A DNA stretch of 64,000 nt from Terriglobales bacterium. GTDB taxonomy: Bacteria > Acidobacteriota > Terriglobia > Terriglobales > Acidobacteriaceae. Location: the NCBI GenBank assembly GCA_035561515.1, contig DATMXP010000044.1, positions 1 through 64,000 on the forward strand. The letters run 5' to 3'. Position numbers and translations under genes: made by a program. The first letter of the stretch is position 1; every line of letters begins with the position of its first letter. The notes under the pieces were generated by a model that saw only the letters and a list, made by a program, of their open reading frames with translations, did not search any database and was not told where the DNA came from. Of the stretch, positions 18,135 through 28,406 are shown piece after piece.

Positions 18135-19121
18135 ATGCCTGATCTTTACCCGCTGCTCCTGAAGCCAACCTTCGCCACGCGTCCGTGGGGCGCGAAGAAT
18201 CTCTCGCCCATCTACCCGCAGTTTCCGGGAGCTCCCGGCGAACTCATCGGTGAAGCCTGGCTCTCCGGTGACGACTGTACCGTCGCGAACGGACCGCTCG
18301 CCGGAAAGAAACTGGGCGAACTGGTGCACGAATACGGACGCGCACTCATCGGCGAGACCGCACCGCAGCCTGATCACTTCCCGCTGCTGATGAAGTTTCT
18401 CTTCCCGAAGGAAAAGCTTTCCGTCCAGGTGCATCCGGATGACGAGGGCGCGAAGAAACTCGGCCAGCCCTGCGGCAAAACCGAATGCTGGTACGTTCTC
18501 GCATCCGAACCCGGCGCCACCATCGGACTCGGCCTCAAGCCCGGCACCACCCACGCGGAATTCGAGCGCGCCATCAAGGAAGTTCGCGCAGAACACCTGT
18601 TGAACTGGATCCCCGTTAAGCCCGGCGAAATGTATTACGTGGACGCCGGCACGGTTCACGCCATTGGGCCCGGCGTGATCCTGGTCGAAACGCAGCAGAA
18701 CTCCGACACCACGTTCCGCCTTTATGATTACGGCCGTCCGCGCGAAATCCACGTCCAGCAGGGCCTCGCCGCCATGCGCGAACAGACTCACGCCGGCAAA
18801 GTGCTCGACGCGAAATCTCCCGTGCTGGTGTCATCTTCGTGCTTCGTCGTGGAGAAGCACGCGGCCAAGGGATCACAAGTGTTTGAACTTGGTACGCAGC
18901 CTGCGGCACAATGCCTGGTTGCAATCGCCGGATGCGGCATCATCGAATGCCCCGGGAAGGATCCAGTCACCTTTGCCTGCGGCGAATCGGTCGTCGTCCC
19001 CGCTGGCGTGAAAGCAACGGTGCGCCCACAGTGGGAAGTGGAATTCATCCGGGCGATGGTACCGGCGGGCCAGGTGAAGCTTTCAAAAACGCAGTTGGTG
19101 TCCGAATCTACGATCGTCTAA
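18135..19121 (+). CDS. manA: mannose-6-phosphate isomerase, class I
   Basis: Interconverts fructose-6-phosphate and mannose-6-phosphate, the entry to GDP-mannose. Zinc and active-site motifs are SVQVHPDD, KTECWYVL, AGTVHAIG and QQNSDTTFRLYDYGR. The 328-residue length fits the shorter bacterial type I enzymes. It is followed after 13 bases by manC on the same strand and by a phosphohexomutase gene further on, so the block can produce GDP-mannose from fructose-6-phosphate. Confidence 0.93.
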   Translation: MPDLYPLLLKPTFATRPWGAKNLSPIYPQFPGAPGELIGEAWLSGDDCTVANGPLAGKKLGELVHEYGRALIGETAPQPDHFPLLMKFLFPKEKLSVQVHPDDEGAKKLGQPCGKTECWYVLASEPGATIGLGLKPGTTHAEFERAIKEVRAEHLLNWIPVKPGEMYYVDAGTVHAIGPGVILVETQQNSDTTFRLYDYGRPREIHVQQGLAAMREQTHAGKVLDAKSPVLVSSSCFVVEKHAAKGSQVFELGTQPAAQCLVAIAGCGIIECPGKDPVTFACGESVVVPAGVKATVRPQWEVEFIRAMVPAGQVKLSKTQLVSESTIV

Positions 19122-19134
19122 CAGCTAGAGCTAC

Positions 19135-20241
19135 ATGGGCAAAAAAATAAACTTCTACCCCGTCATTCTCGCTGGAGGCCGTGGCACTCGCTTTTGGCCG
19201 CTCAGCCGCCGCAAACGCGCCAAGCAGATGCTCGCCCTCGACGGCGATCGCACCATGATCCAGCAGACGGTAGACCGCCTGTTGCCGCTCGCCGACGCCA
19301 AGCGTTTTTGGGTGATCACCAATGGTGACCTCCGCGACGGCATTGCCCGTCAACTTCCGAAGTTGCCGAAGAAGCAGATCATCGCCGAGCCCATGGGACG
19401 CAACACCGCACCTGCCATCGGACTCGCCGCCTTCATCCTCGAGCGCGACGATCCCGACGGGGTCATCGGCATGTTCCCCTCCGACCACGTCATTGCCGAC
19501 GAGAAAGAGTTCCGCCGCGTCATCAAGAAGGCCGCCGACATCGCCGGGTCGGGCGAGAACATGGTCGTCATGGGTATCCAGCCCTACCGCGCCGAGACTG
19601 GCTACGGATATATCGAAGCCGGTGGCGAGTTCCAGAAAGAACAACTCCACGTCCGCCGTTTCACCGAAAAGCCGGACGAGCCCACCGCCGAACGGTTCCT
19701 CGCCGCCGGGAACTACTACTGGAACAGCGGCATGTTTGTTTGGGGCGCACGCACGCTGGCCAACGCCCTGCGCGAACATCTGCCGAACACCGCGCCGATC
19801 CTCGAAGAGATCGCCGCCGCCTACGGCACGCGTAAGTTCGAATCGGTCTTCAAGAAGCTTTACGCAAAATGCGAGAACATCAGTGTCGACTACGCCGTGC
19901 TTGAGCCGCGTTCCGCGAAAGGTGAAGGGCAGTCGAACCTCTACTGCATCCCGAGCAACTTCGGATGGAATGACCTCGGCTCCTGGGCCGCCCTTTACGA
20001 CCACCGCTCCGCCAAGCAGAAGGGCGACGACAACGTCATCCACGGCAAGGACTTCTTCGCCCTGAACGCGCAGGGCAACTATGTCCACTCTCCCAAGAAG
20101 TTCGTCGCCACAGTGGGTGTAAGCAACCTCGTCATCGTCGAAACCGACGACGCCCTGCTCATCACCACCCGCGAGAAAGCGCAGGATGTAGGCAAGATCG
20201 TGAAGTACCTGGATGAAAAGAAGCTGGTGAAGCTGACGTAA
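19135..20241 (+). CDS. manC: mannose-1-phosphate guanylyltransferase
   Basis: Makes GDP-mannose from mannose-1-phosphate and GTP. The N-terminal nucleotide-binding motif GGRGTRFWPLSRRKRAKQM is at residues 13-31, and the later motifs PSDHVI, FTEKP, YYWNSGMF and WNDLGSW are intact. At 368 residues it lacks the C-terminal isomerase domain of longer fused ManC proteins, matching the separate manA gene just upstream. Probable operon with manA. Confidence 0.94.
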   Translation: MGKKINFYPVILAGGRGTRFWPLSRRKRAKQMLALDGDRTMIQQTVDRLLPLADAKRFWVITNGDLRDGIARQLPKLPKKQIIAEPMGRNTAPAIGLAAFILERDDPDGVIGMFPSDHVIADEKEFRRVIKKAADIAGSGENMVVMGIQPYRAETGYGYIEAGGEFQKEQLHVRRFTEKPDEPTAERFLAAGNYYWNSGMFVWGARTLANALREHLPNTAPILEEIAAAYGTRKFESVFKKLYAKCENISVDYAVLEPRSAKGEGQSNLYCIPSNFGWNDLGSWAALYDHRSAKQKGDDNVIHGKDFFALNAQGNYVHSPKKFVATVGVSNLVIVETDDALLITTREKAQDVGKIVKYLDEKKLVKLT

Positions 20242-20280
20242 CGGGAACTATTCGTGCACTTCCGGTGTCTCTGACGATAG

Positions 20281-20730
20281 ATGAATGTCTCCTTCAGCAT
20301 TGTCCTGGCATGCCTCCTCTCTTATCCGGCATTGACCCAGGAACCCCCGGTGCTAAGTCCGCCTATCGCAGGCTCCCGAGTCGTGACGACTGTGCACCCA
20401 AAGTATCCGCAGGACGCATTGAATGCCCGTGTTTCTGGTGACGTGGCTCTGCGGGTTACGGTTGACCGAAGCGGAAGACCGAAGAAAGTTAGGATTTTGA
20501 GTGGGCACCCTCTGTTGACCAAAGCCGCCGCCGATGCGGTCATGCAATGGCGATTTCAACCTGTTCAGTTGAACCAAAAACGAATCGAGTATCAGGATTC
20601 AGTGGTGGTCAGATTCGTTCTACCTCCAGAACGCAACAAAGCGAATGTTGAATCGTCTCCGTCATCTACTACGTCGCCGCCTACCTCGAAATCATCCAAG
20701 TGGAAAAGTCAAAGGCGAGCCACCGACTAA
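20281..20730 (+). CDS. TonB C-terminal-domain protein, probably exported
   Basis: A 149-residue protein with an N-terminal hydrophobic segment (MNVSFSIVLACLLSYPALTQ) and a TonB-type C-terminal domain: YPQDALNARVSGDVALRVTVDRSGR, ILSGHPLLTKAAADAVMQWRF and VRFVLP. Unlike true TonB it has no long Pro-rich periplasmic stretch between anchor and domain, and the N-terminal segment reads as a cleaved signal. It may be a soluble TonB-like periplasmic protein. It sits in the mannose gene block, but a functional link is not evident. Confidence 0.78.
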   Translation: MNVSFSIVLACLLSYPALTQEPPVLSPPIAGSRVVTTVHPKYPQDALNARVSGDVALRVTVDRSGRPKKVRILSGHPLLTKAAADAVMQWRFQPVQLNQKRIEYQDSVVVRFVLPPERNKANVESSPSSTTSPPTSKSSKWKSQRRATD

Positions 20731-20853
20731 CAACCAACGACCGTTTCCTTTACAATCTCCCCTTTGCTGCAAACCTGAGCAGCCCAACGTGCTTCATACA
20801 AATTTGGCTCAGAATTAATTGCTTATTACTAATAACTAACTACTGAGGTCTTA

Positions 20854-22299
20854 ATGCCCAAGGACATCAAGTTCGGCACCGACGGTTGGCGTGGCATCAT
20901 CGCCGACGATTACACCTTCGAGAACGTGCGTCGCGCCGGTGGGGCCATCGCCGCCTATGTCTTAAAGAACGAAGACGCAAAGAAGGGACTCGTCATCGGC
21001 TACGACACGCGTTTCGGATCGCGTCGCTTCGCCGAAGCCATCGCCGATGTCATCACCGACGCCGGAATCCCCGTTTTCCTGGCCAACGACTTCACCCCCA
21101 CGCCCGCCATCTCTTACTGCGCCAAGCACTGGGACACCGCCGGAGGCGTCGCCATCACCTCCAGCCACAACCCGTACATGTGGAACGGCGTGAAGTTCAA
21201 GGAGAAATTCGGTGGCTCCGCGCGCCCTGCGGTCATCAAGCAGATCGAAGCCGAAATCGCAGCCGGTTCCATGCCGAAAGGGCCGAAGGCCAAGATCGAA
21301 GAGCGTGACCTGAAAGCCCCGCATCGCGAGGCGATTCAAAAATTCGCCGACCTCGACAAAATTTCCAAGATCGGATTCAAGTTCCTCATCGACTACATGT
21401 ACGGCGCCGGACGCGGCGTTGTCGGCCCATTGCTCCGCGAACACGGATGCAACGTTACCGAGATCCGCGGCGAACTCAATCCGATGTTCCCCGGCATCAA
21501 TCCGGAACCGATCGAGCCGCACGTGAAGGCCGCACAGGAAGCCGTCGTCCGCGAAAAGTGCCACGCCGGCTTTGTCACCGACGGTGACGCCGACCGCATC
21601 GGCGCAGTCGCCGAAGACGGCATGTTCGTCGACGCCCACAAGTGCTACGCCGTCATCCTCCACTGGCTACTCAAGCACAAGAAATGGTCCGGAGCGGTAA
21701 CGCGTGCGTTTAACACCACTCGCATGCTCGACCGCATCGCCAAAAAATACGACCGCGAGCTCGTCGAGCACGGCATTGGCTTCAAATACGTCTGCGACGT
21801 CGTCTTCTCCGGAAAAGAGGTCCTGGTCGGCGGCGAGGAATCCGGCGGCATCGGCATTCCGCGCTACCTCCCCGAACGCGACGGCATGTTGAACTCCCTG
21901 CTGCTCGCGAACGCCATGGCCGACGAAGGTAAGTCGCTCGGACAAATCGTAAAGAGCCTGCAGGAAGAATTCGGCTGGCATCACTATGGACGCCGCGATC
22001 TCACCATCCCCGACGACGTGAAGTTCGGCGCCATTCGCCGCGCGGATTCCGGCCAGGTCACCCAGCTCGGCAAGTACAAGGTGCTGCGGAAGGAAAACCT
22101 CGACGGCGTGAAGTTTTATCTCGATGCACCGAACCGCAATGGCCGCGACGCCGACGCTTGGGTCCTAATGCGTGCCTCCGGAACCGAGCCGCTGATGCGC
22201 ATTTACAGCGAAGCATCGTCGCCGGAACTCGTGAAAGAGATCCTCGACTCTTCCGTTGCCTTCGTTCACGAGAAAGCAACGTCATCCAGCGGATCCTAA
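20854..22299 (+). CDS. phosphohexomutase (phosphoglucomutase/phosphomannomutase)
   Basis: Moves phosphate between C6 and C1 of a hexose. The four family regions are present: phosphoserine loop TSSHNPYMWNGVKF, metal loop DGDADRIGAV, sugar-binding GGEESGGIG and phosphate-binding RASGTEPLMRIY. The 481-residue length is usual. Next to manA and manC it most likely makes mannose-1-phosphate, but phosphoglucomutase activity is equally common in this family. It is convergent with selB. Confidence 0.88.
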   Translation: MPKDIKFGTDGWRGIIADDYTFENVRRAGGAIAAYVLKNEDAKKGLVIGYDTRFGSRRFAEAIADVITDAGIPVFLANDFTPTPAISYCAKHWDTAGGVAITSSHNPYMWNGVKFKEKFGGSARPAVIKQIEAEIAAGSMPKGPKAKIEERDLKAPHREAIQKFADLDKISKIGFKFLIDYMYGAGRGVVGPLLREHGCNVTEIRGELNPMFPGINPEPIEPHVKAAQEAVVREKCHAGFVTDGDADRIGAVAEDGMFVDAHKCYAVILHWLLKHKKWSGAVTRAFNTTRMLDRIAKKYDRELVEHGIGFKYVCDVVFSGKEVLVGGEESGGIGIPRYLPERDGMLNSLLLANAMADEGKSLGQIVKSLQEEFGWHHYGRRDLTIPDDVKFGAIRRADSGQVTQLGKYKVLRKENLDGVKFYLDAPNRNGRDADAWVLMRASGTEPLMRIYSEASSPELVKEILDSSVAFVHEKATSSSGS

Positions 22300-22342
22300 G
22301 CCGACGAAAACAGTGAGCGCGTGGTGACGTAGTGCCTCACCC

Positions 22343-24259
22343 CTACAGAATCACGCGCTCGTCTCCCACTCTTCTTGTCACCCGTTCGCGATCCAGATAC
22401 TCCAACAGCGGGATCGCGTACTTTCGCGACACACCGGTCAGGTCCTTGAACTTGGTCACATCGATTTTTGCCGACTTGGTTTTGAAATCGGCAAGCCTGC
22501 GTCGCAGATCCGCCAAGGCGTCACGATGAAACACCAGGTCGTCCGCCAGTTTCACCAGCACTCGATCTCGCATCAGCAGCGTAACAATCTTCTGCGCACG
22601 CGCTTTGTCCAGCGGCAGCGCGGCAATCACTTCCTTCAGGGCCGGAACTTTCAGTCCCGCCTTCGCAAACGCCGACTCGATCGTCTGCTTTGCCTCGGCC
22701 TCTTCGTCTTTCATCACCACGCCGCGACCGGCAAGCCGCACCGTCTCGCCGGCCACTTCGACTTTTTTCTGGCGAACGACTTCGTTCACTACAGCCGCAA
22801 AAACTCCCTCCCCCAGGCCCGTCCGTTCCTGCAGTTCCTTCTTGCTGATTCCCGCGACCAGCGGATTCGCATCGTGAAACGCCGCCAGCGCCGCTGTCAC
22901 CGATTGCATGGCGGACTCAAAAGCCGACTGTGCCACCAGCAGTTCTCCCGCGCGGATCACCTTTCGTTCCGCTGGCGCCTTCAACAACGCCGACGCCGTC
23001 GCCGCAACAACCGACGGATGCCACCCCGTCTCCGCCAGTGCATCGCGCAGACTCAACCCCTCGCTGCCCATGCGAGCAATTCGCGCATACAAAACTTCTT
23101 CAGGCTGTCCTTTCTGGAACGCACGCAGCCTCTCGATCACCGCCTCCGGTTCTTTCCGCACACGCGACCGAGCGAGCGGCGCCGCATCCAGTACCGCGCC
23201 TCCACCGATCGTTACCACAGGAGAAAACTGTCGCAGGATGAAGCGGTCTCCCGGCACCATTAGCGTCGGCTCAGCTAGGCGCAGTTGCGCGAATCCCGTC
23301 TCTCCCGGCTGCAACTGTTTGCCTTCATACAGCACAACCTCGGCAACCGTCTCGAACGTGTATGCATGAAGATGTACCCGCGCCCGACTCTTCAGCGGCT
23401 TTGCCTCTTTCAACAGCGCAATCGAAACGTCCACCGTCGACGTAGGTCGCAACAAACCCGGTTGCGTCAGCATCATCCCGCGCGCAAGATCTTCTGTCGA
23501 AACACCCGTCAGGTTGAGCGCGGTGCGTTCACCGGCAACCGCTTTCTCCGCCGCCTGTCCATGCACCTGCACACCGCGCACTCGGACGCGCTTCCCTGTC
23601 GGCGCAATCTCCACTTCGTCATCTTTGGTGACAAAACCCGAAATAAGCGTCCCGGTCACCACGGTGCCGAAGCCTTTCATCGTGAACACACGATCGATCG
23701 GCAACCGGAAGATCGCCTCCGCGCTCTTCGTCGGAACCTCCGCCGCGACCGACGCAATTTGCCGCTTCAGCTCTTCCAAACCCGCGCCAGTCTTGGAACT
23801 CACCGGCACAATCGGCGCACCATCCAGAAACGACCCGCGCAGGAACTCCTGCACCTCCATGCGGACGACGTTCAGTGTCTCCTCATCCACAAGGTCCGCT
23901 TTCGTCAGCACCGTGATGCCTCGCGGAATCGCCAGCAGCCTGCAGATGTCGAAATGCTCAACCGTCTGTGGCTTGATCCCTTCATCCGCGCCAATCACCA
24001 GCAGCACCATGTCGATGCCGCCGATCCCAGCCAGCATGTTGCGCACAAACCGTTCGTGGCCCGGAACGTCGACGAACCCGAGCCTCAACGCGTCTCCATT
24101 CGTGGTCGGCAACTCCAGATGTGCGAAGCCGATGTCGATCGTGATCCCGCGCCGCTTCTCTTCCTGTAGTCGGTCGGCATCAATTCCGGTCAGCGCCCGG
24201 ACCAGTGCCGTCTTCCCATGATCAATGTGCCCGGCGGTGCCGACGATAATCGCTTTCAT
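22343..24259 (-). CDS. selB: selenocysteine-specific translation elongation factor
   Basis: SelB carries Sec-tRNA to ribosomes at UGA codons followed by a SECIS element. The GTPase motifs are [11 protein letters not shown] (residues 7-17), DVPGHE (64-69) and TKAD (119-122). The EF-Tu-like domains 2 and 3 follow, and the C-terminal part of about 250 residues, with [28 protein letters not shown], is the winged-helix array that binds SECIS RNA. The frame runs to 24319, but ATG 24259 ([10 protein letters not shown]) is the standard start, giving 638 residues. selA, selD and tRNA-Sec are not in the window. The organism probably makes selenoproteins. Confidence 0.95.
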   Translation of the reverse strand: MKAIIVGTAGHIDHGKTALVRALTGIDADRLQEEKRRGITIDIGFAHLELPTTNGDALRLGFVDVPGHERFVRNMLAGIGGIDMVLLVIGADEGIKPQTVEHFDICRLLAIPRGITVLTKADLVDEETLNVVRMEVQEFLRGSFLDGAPIVPVSSKTGAGLEELKRQIASVAAEVPTKSAEAIFRLPIDRVFTMKGFGTVVTGTLISGFVTKDDEVEIAPTGKRVRVRGVQVHGQAAEKAVAGERTALNLTGVSTEDLARGMMLTQPGLLRPTSTVDVSIALLKEAKPLKSRARVHLHAYTFETVAEVVLYEGKQLQPGETGFAQLRLAEPTLMVPGDRFILRQFSPVVTIGGGAVLDAAPLARSRVRKEPEAVIERLRAFQKGQPEEVLYARIARMGSEGLSLRDALAETGWHPSVVAATASALLKAPAERKVIRAGELLVAQSAFESAMQSVTAALAAFHDANPLVAGISKKELQERTGLGEGVFAAVVNEVVRQKKVEVAGETVRLAGRGVVMKDEEAEAKQTIESAFAKAGLKVPALKEVIAALPLDKARAQKIVTLLMRDRVLVKLADDLVFHRDALADLRRRLADFKTKSAKIDVTKFKDLTGVSRKYAIPLLEYLDRERVTRRVGDERVIL

Positions 24260-24427
24260 CCGCATCAGTGTACTGAAACCAGCCTCAACTTTGTTTTCGG
24301 AGTGGAGCAAACACCGCAACCCTGACCAGCAGCCCGTTTTTTGCCATCAACACCCATCGTTTTCAGGCATGCTCCTGCGGTTTCCGTGAGAAAATAAAGC
24401 TTACCGGCCCACCCCGGTTCCCTCATC

Positions 24428-26752
24428 ATGCCAGACACAGCCTCGACTTCAGCCATCACCCCCAAAGTGTTGAAAGACCACGGCATCACGCCGGAGGAAT
24501 ACCAGAAAATTCTCGACCTGCTCGGACGCGAGCCCACCTTCACGGAACTGGGCATCTTCAGCGTCATGTGGAGCGAGCACTGCTCGTACAAATCCTCGCG
24601 CGTGCACCTGAAGCGGCTTCCCACGCGAAGCAAGCGCGTCGTGCAGGGCCCCGGAGAGAACGCCGGTATTATCGATATCGGCGACGGCTGGGCCTGCGCG
24701 TTCAAGATCGAGTCTCACAACCACCCTTCTTTCATAGAACCGTTCCAGGGCGCAGCAACCGGCGTCGGCGGCATTCTTCGCGACATTTTCACCATGGGCG
24801 CTCGCCCCGTTGCCGTTATGGATTCGCTCCGCTTCGGTCCGATTCGCAAATCGAACGGCGCCGATCAGGCGACGATCCACCGCAATCATTCGATCCTTGA
24901 AGGTGTGGTCAGCGGCATCGCCCATTACGGAAACTGCTTCGGCGTGCCGAACCTCGGGGGCGAAACCAAGTTCGAAGACTGCTATTCGCAGAACCCGCTC
25001 GTGAATGCCTTCGCCCTCGGCCTCATGCGGCGCGAGAAGATCTTCTACGCGAAGGCCGCTGGTGTTGGAAATCCCGTTATCTACGTCGGTTCGAAAACCG
25101 GGCGCGATGGCATCCACGGTGCCACCATGGCCAGCGAGGAATTCACCGAAGGCTCCGAGCAGAAGCGACCTAACGTTCAGGTCGGCGATCCCTTCCTCGA
25201 AAAGCTGCTGCTGGAAGCCTGTCTTGAAGCCATGGAGACCGGTGCCGTCGTCGGCATTCAGGACATGGGTGCCGCCGGACTCACCTGCTCCACCTGCGAG
25301 ATGGGTGGACGTGGCGGAGTCGGCGTCGAGATTGAACTCGACCTCGTACCTCAGCGTGAAACCGGCATGAGCCCGTACGAGATCATGCTCAGCGAATCGC
25401 AGGAGCGCATGCTTCTCGTCGCGGAAAAGGGTCGCGAAGAGGAAGTCTTCGCCGTGTTCCGCAAGTGGGGACTCGACGCCGCCGAAGTCGGCCGCGTCAT
25501 TCCCGAGAACACCATGCGCGTGCTCCAGCACGGCAAGGTGGTCGCCGAGATTCCCAACACTGCGCTCACCGACGAAGCTCCCATTTACAAGCGTCCACTC
25601 GACCGCTGGGAAACTCCAGTTCCCCGCGAAATGCCGGACGGCATCGAACTCGGCAAAAAGTCCGAGCTAACTGCCGAGTTCAAGCAACTGCTCGCCTCGC
25701 AGAACATCAACTCCAAGCGCTGGATCACCGAGCAGTACGAATCCTACGTTCAGCTCACGGGAGTGCAACGTCCCGGCGGAGACGCCGGTGTAATCCGCGT
25801 CAAAGGCACCGATCGCGGACTCGCCATGGCCCTCGACGGCAACGGGCGCTGGTGCTACCTCGATCCGAAACTCGGAGCCATGCACGCCGTCGCCGAAGCC
25901 TGCCGTAACGTCGCCTGCGCCGGCGCAACTCCTGTCGCCGCCACCAATTGCCTGAACTTCGGCAACCCTGAAAAGCCGCACATCATGTGGCAGTTCTCAC
26001 AGGTTATCGATGGTGTCACCAAGGCCTGCGAAGAACTCGAAACGCCCATCACCGGCGGCAACGTCAGCTTCTACAACGAAACCCTCGGCGAAGGTATTTA
26101 CCCCACTCCGGTTCTCGGCATCGTCGGTATCCTCGACGACGCCACGAAGCACGCCACCCCGCACTTCAAGCAAGCTGGCCGTGCCATCATCCTGCTCACC
26201 GGCTCCGAGCCGGGCGATGAAACCGACGCGGCCATCGAGTTCGGCTCCTCCGAATACGCGAAGGAAATCATCGGCAAGCTTTGGGGATTCCCGCCCGCGC
26301 TTGAACTCGAGCACGAAGCCAACCTGCAGAAGTGCATCATCGAGCTGATCCGTTCCGGGGTCATCGAATCCGCCCACGACGTCTCCGAAGGCGGTATCGC
26401 TGTGTGCCTGGCCGAATCCGGGTTTAAGGGCACCATCGGAGCTAAGGTGGAACTTGCCGCCAACGGGCTCCCGGCCGAGTATGTCCTCTTCGGCGAAGAT
26501 GCCAGCCGTATCGTGGTTTCCTGCGACCAGGGCCACGTTTCCGGAATCAAACAGGTAGCGGAACGCTACGGCGTTGGGGCAGCAGTCCTCGGGCAGACGA
26601 CTCCTGAAAAGCTTGAAATCTCGATTGACCGCAAGCCGGCAGTTTCGGCGAGCGTCGCTGAACTTTTTGCTGAGTGGGATTCGGCTCTCGAACGTGACCT
26701 TCACGTCGAAACCGAAGAACACCTTGTTCCTGACATTTTGCAGAAGAGCTAA
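24428..26752 (+). CDS. purL: phosphoribosylformylglycinamidine synthase subunit PurL
   Basis: The large catalytic subunit for ATP-dependent amidation of FGAR in purine synthesis, of the 774-residue small PurL type that works with separate PurS and PurQ subunits. Signatures are [50 protein letters not shown]-like [21 protein letters not shown] and [10 protein letters not shown]. The later [14 protein letters not shown] is also conserved. purF follows 32 bases downstream, so they probably share a transcript. purS and purQ are not in the window. Confidence 0.97.
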   Translation: MPDTASTSAITPKVLKDHGITPEEYQKILDLLGREPTFTELGIFSVMWSEHCSYKSSRVHLKRLPTRSKRVVQGPGENAGIIDIGDGWACAFKIESHNHPSFIEPFQGAATGVGGILRDIFTMGARPVAVMDSLRFGPIRKSNGADQATIHRNHSILEGVVSGIAHYGNCFGVPNLGGETKFEDCYSQNPLVNAFALGLMRREKIFYAKAAGVGNPVIYVGSKTGRDGIHGATMASEEFTEGSEQKRPNVQVGDPFLEKLLLEACLEAMETGAVVGIQDMGAAGLTCSTCEMGGRGGVGVEIELDLVPQRETGMSPYEIMLSESQERMLLVAEKGREEEVFAVFRKWGLDAAEVGRVIPENTMRVLQHGKVVAEIPNTALTDEAPIYKRPLDRWETPVPREMPDGIELGKKSELTAEFKQLLASQNINSKRWITEQYESYVQLTGVQRPGGDAGVIRVKGTDRGLAMALDGNGRWCYLDPKLGAMHAVAEACRNVACAGATPVAATNCLNFGNPEKPHIMWQFSQVIDGVTKACEELETPITGGNVSFYNETLGEGIYPTPVLGIVGILDDATKHATPHFKQAGRAIILLTGSEPGDETDAAIEFGSSEYAKEIIGKLWGFPPALELEHEANLQKCIIELIRSGVIESAHDVSEGGIAVCLAESGFKGTIGAKVELAANGLPAEYVLFGEDASRIVVSCDQGHVSGIKQVAERYGVGAAVLGQTTPEKLEISIDRKPAVSASVAELFAEWDSALERDLHVETEEHLVPDILQKS

Positions 26753-26784
26753 TTGCGGCAGAACCAAAGGGTTGAGAGCAGACG

Positions 26785-28221
26785 ATGATTGTTCCTTTCG
26801 ACAAATTGCATGAAGAGTGCGGAGTAGTTGCGGTTTACGCCCACCCCGAGGCGTCCAAGATGGCTTACCTCGGACTTCACGCTCTCCAGCATCGCGGACA
26901 GGAATCAGCAGGCATCGCTGCGTCCGACGGTACCCTCATTCGTACGCACAAGCAGATGGGCCTCGTCGTCGAAATCTTCACCGAAGACGTTCTTGCGAAG
27001 CTTCCGGGCACCCAGGCCATTGGCCACACCCGTTACTCCACCGCCGGGGACTCCGCCCTGCTCAACGCTCAGCCCATCATGGTCGATTGCAACAAGGGCA
27101 TGATGGCCCTCGCGCATAACGGCAACCTGACCAATGCCGCTGCGCTTCGCTCCAAGCTTGAGTCCGAAGGCTCCATCTTCCAGACCTCCAGCGACACCGA
27201 GGTCATCGTCCACCTCATCGCGCTCTCGAAGGAAAAGACCCTCGAAGACGCCATCGCTGACGCCCTGCGCCGCATTGAAGGCGCCTTTTCGCTCGTCATC
27301 TCCACTCGCGACCGCATCTTTGCCGTCCGCGATCCACGCGGCTTCCGTCCGCTTTCCATGGGACGCATCAAGGCAGGCGAAGCGCTTCGCAAGGACGCCA
27401 TCGTATTCGCCTCCGAAAGTACCGCGTTTGATCTTATCGGCGCTGAACTCGAGCGCGACGTTAGGCCCGGGGAGTTGATCGTAGTCGGGGCCGAAGGTAT
27501 CCGCTCCCGCTTCTACTCACCTGCTCAGCCGATGTCGGCCTGTATCTTTGAGCAGGTCTATTTCTCCCGTCCCGACAGTGTTGTCTTCGGGCGCTCCGTC
27601 GCTAGGAGCCGCGAAATGATGGGACGCCAACTCGCTCGCGAATCAGGCATAGATGCCGACCTCGTCGTCGCCGTCCCCGACTCCGGTGTTCCCGCTGCGA
27701 TTGGCTACGCCGCCGAAAGCGGAATCCCCTTCCGTCCCGCTCTCATCCGCAGCCACTATGTCGGACGCACGTTCATTGAGCCCGAACAGCGTGTCCGGGA
27801 CTTCGGCGTTAAGCTCAAGCTCAATCCGGTGAAGAGCTTGCTCGAAGGCAAGCGTGTCGTCCTCATCGACGACTCCATTGTCCGCGGGACCACCAGCAAG
27901 AAGATCGTTCGCATGATCCGTCAGGCTGGTGCCACCGAGGTCCACATGCGGATCTCCTGCCCTCCCACCATAGCTTCCTGCTACTACGGAGTGGACACCC
28001 CACGTCGCAAGGAACTCATCGCTGCCAACAAGACGGTGGAAGAAATCCGCCAGTTCATCGGTGCCGATTCCCTCGCCTATCTCTCGCTCGAAGGTATGAA
28101 AACGGCTTGTGAGGAAGGCGAACAGGTCACCTATTGCGACGCGTGTTTCACCCGCCGCTACCCAACCGATCTGGTCGACGTTCACGACATCCAACCCGCC
28201 GCTGCGATCATCGAAAAGTAA
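26785..28221 (+). CDS. purF: amidophosphoribosyltransferase
   Basis: Catalyses the first committed purine step, PRPP plus glutamine to phosphoribosylamine. The nucleophile is Cys12 in HEECGVVAV, after an 11-residue propeptide, followed by the glutaminase motifs HRGQESAGI and HTRYSTAG. The PRPP-binding motif VVLIDDSIVRGTTS is in the C-terminal phosphoribosyltransferase domain. Several Cys residues in the last third (ISCPP, SCYYGVD, TYCDACF) match those that bind an iron-sulphur cluster in Gram-positive-type PurF, so a 4Fe-4S cluster is likely. Good start at 26785 and a terminator beyond the stop. Confidence 0.97.
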   Translation: MIVPFDKLHEECGVVAVYAHPEASKMAYLGLHALQHRGQESAGIAASDGTLIRTHKQMGLVVEIFTEDVLAKLPGTQAIGHTRYSTAGDSALLNAQPIMVDCNKGMMALAHNGNLTNAAALRSKLESEGSIFQTSSDTEVIVHLIALSKEKTLEDAIADALRRIEGAFSLVISTRDRIFAVRDPRGFRPLSMGRIKAGEALRKDAIVFASESTAFDLIGAELERDVRPGELIVVGAEGIRSRFYSPAQPMSACIFEQVYFSRPDSVVFGRSVARSREMMGRQLARESGIDADLVVAVPDSGVPAAIGYAAESGIPFRPALIRSHYVGRTFIEPEQRVRDFGVKLKLNPVKSLLEGKRVVLIDDSIVRGTTSKKIVRMIRQAGATEVHMRISCPPTIASCYYGVDTPRRKELIAANKTVEEIRQFIGADSLAYLSLEGMKTACEEGEQVTYCDACFTRRYPTDLVDVHDIQPAAAIIEK

Positions 28222-28251
28222 GTCGGGTCAAATTTACCCGCAGTATGGAAT

Positions 28252-28274
28252 ATTTACTAAGCAGTAAATTTTTT
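28252..28274 (+). terminator. intrinsic terminator after purF
   Basis: The A/T-rich 7-bp stem ATTTACT / AGTAAAT with loop AAGC runs directly into six T bases. A second small hairpin, CCTAAG / CTTAGG (28275-28291), follows at once. Confidence 0.75.
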
Positions 28275-28286
28275 CCTAAGTGAACC

Positions 28287-28315
28287 TTAGGAACCCTTAG
28301 AAATACTGCTAAAAT
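28287..28315 (+). promoter_or_regulatory. possible promoter of the kinase-regulator genes
   Basis: TTAGGA (28287-28292) and TAAAAT (28310-28315) are separated by 17 bases. The -10 is good, the -35 is poor. It lies right after the purF terminator and about 90 bases before the kinase start. Confidence 0.4.
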
Positions 28316-28406
28316 ATTTCACAGTTCAGGTGTTTGCCAGTTAACTAACTTGTAATCCAAGCCTGGACCACCGTTCTCTGATTTTCACCCTTCGAAGGAG
28401 TCCTTT

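Noticed and set aside
17927-18142. A 71-residue open frame between the aminotransferase and manA genes
   Set aside because: It spans the hairpin repeat, overlaps manA by a few bases and has an unlikely composition.
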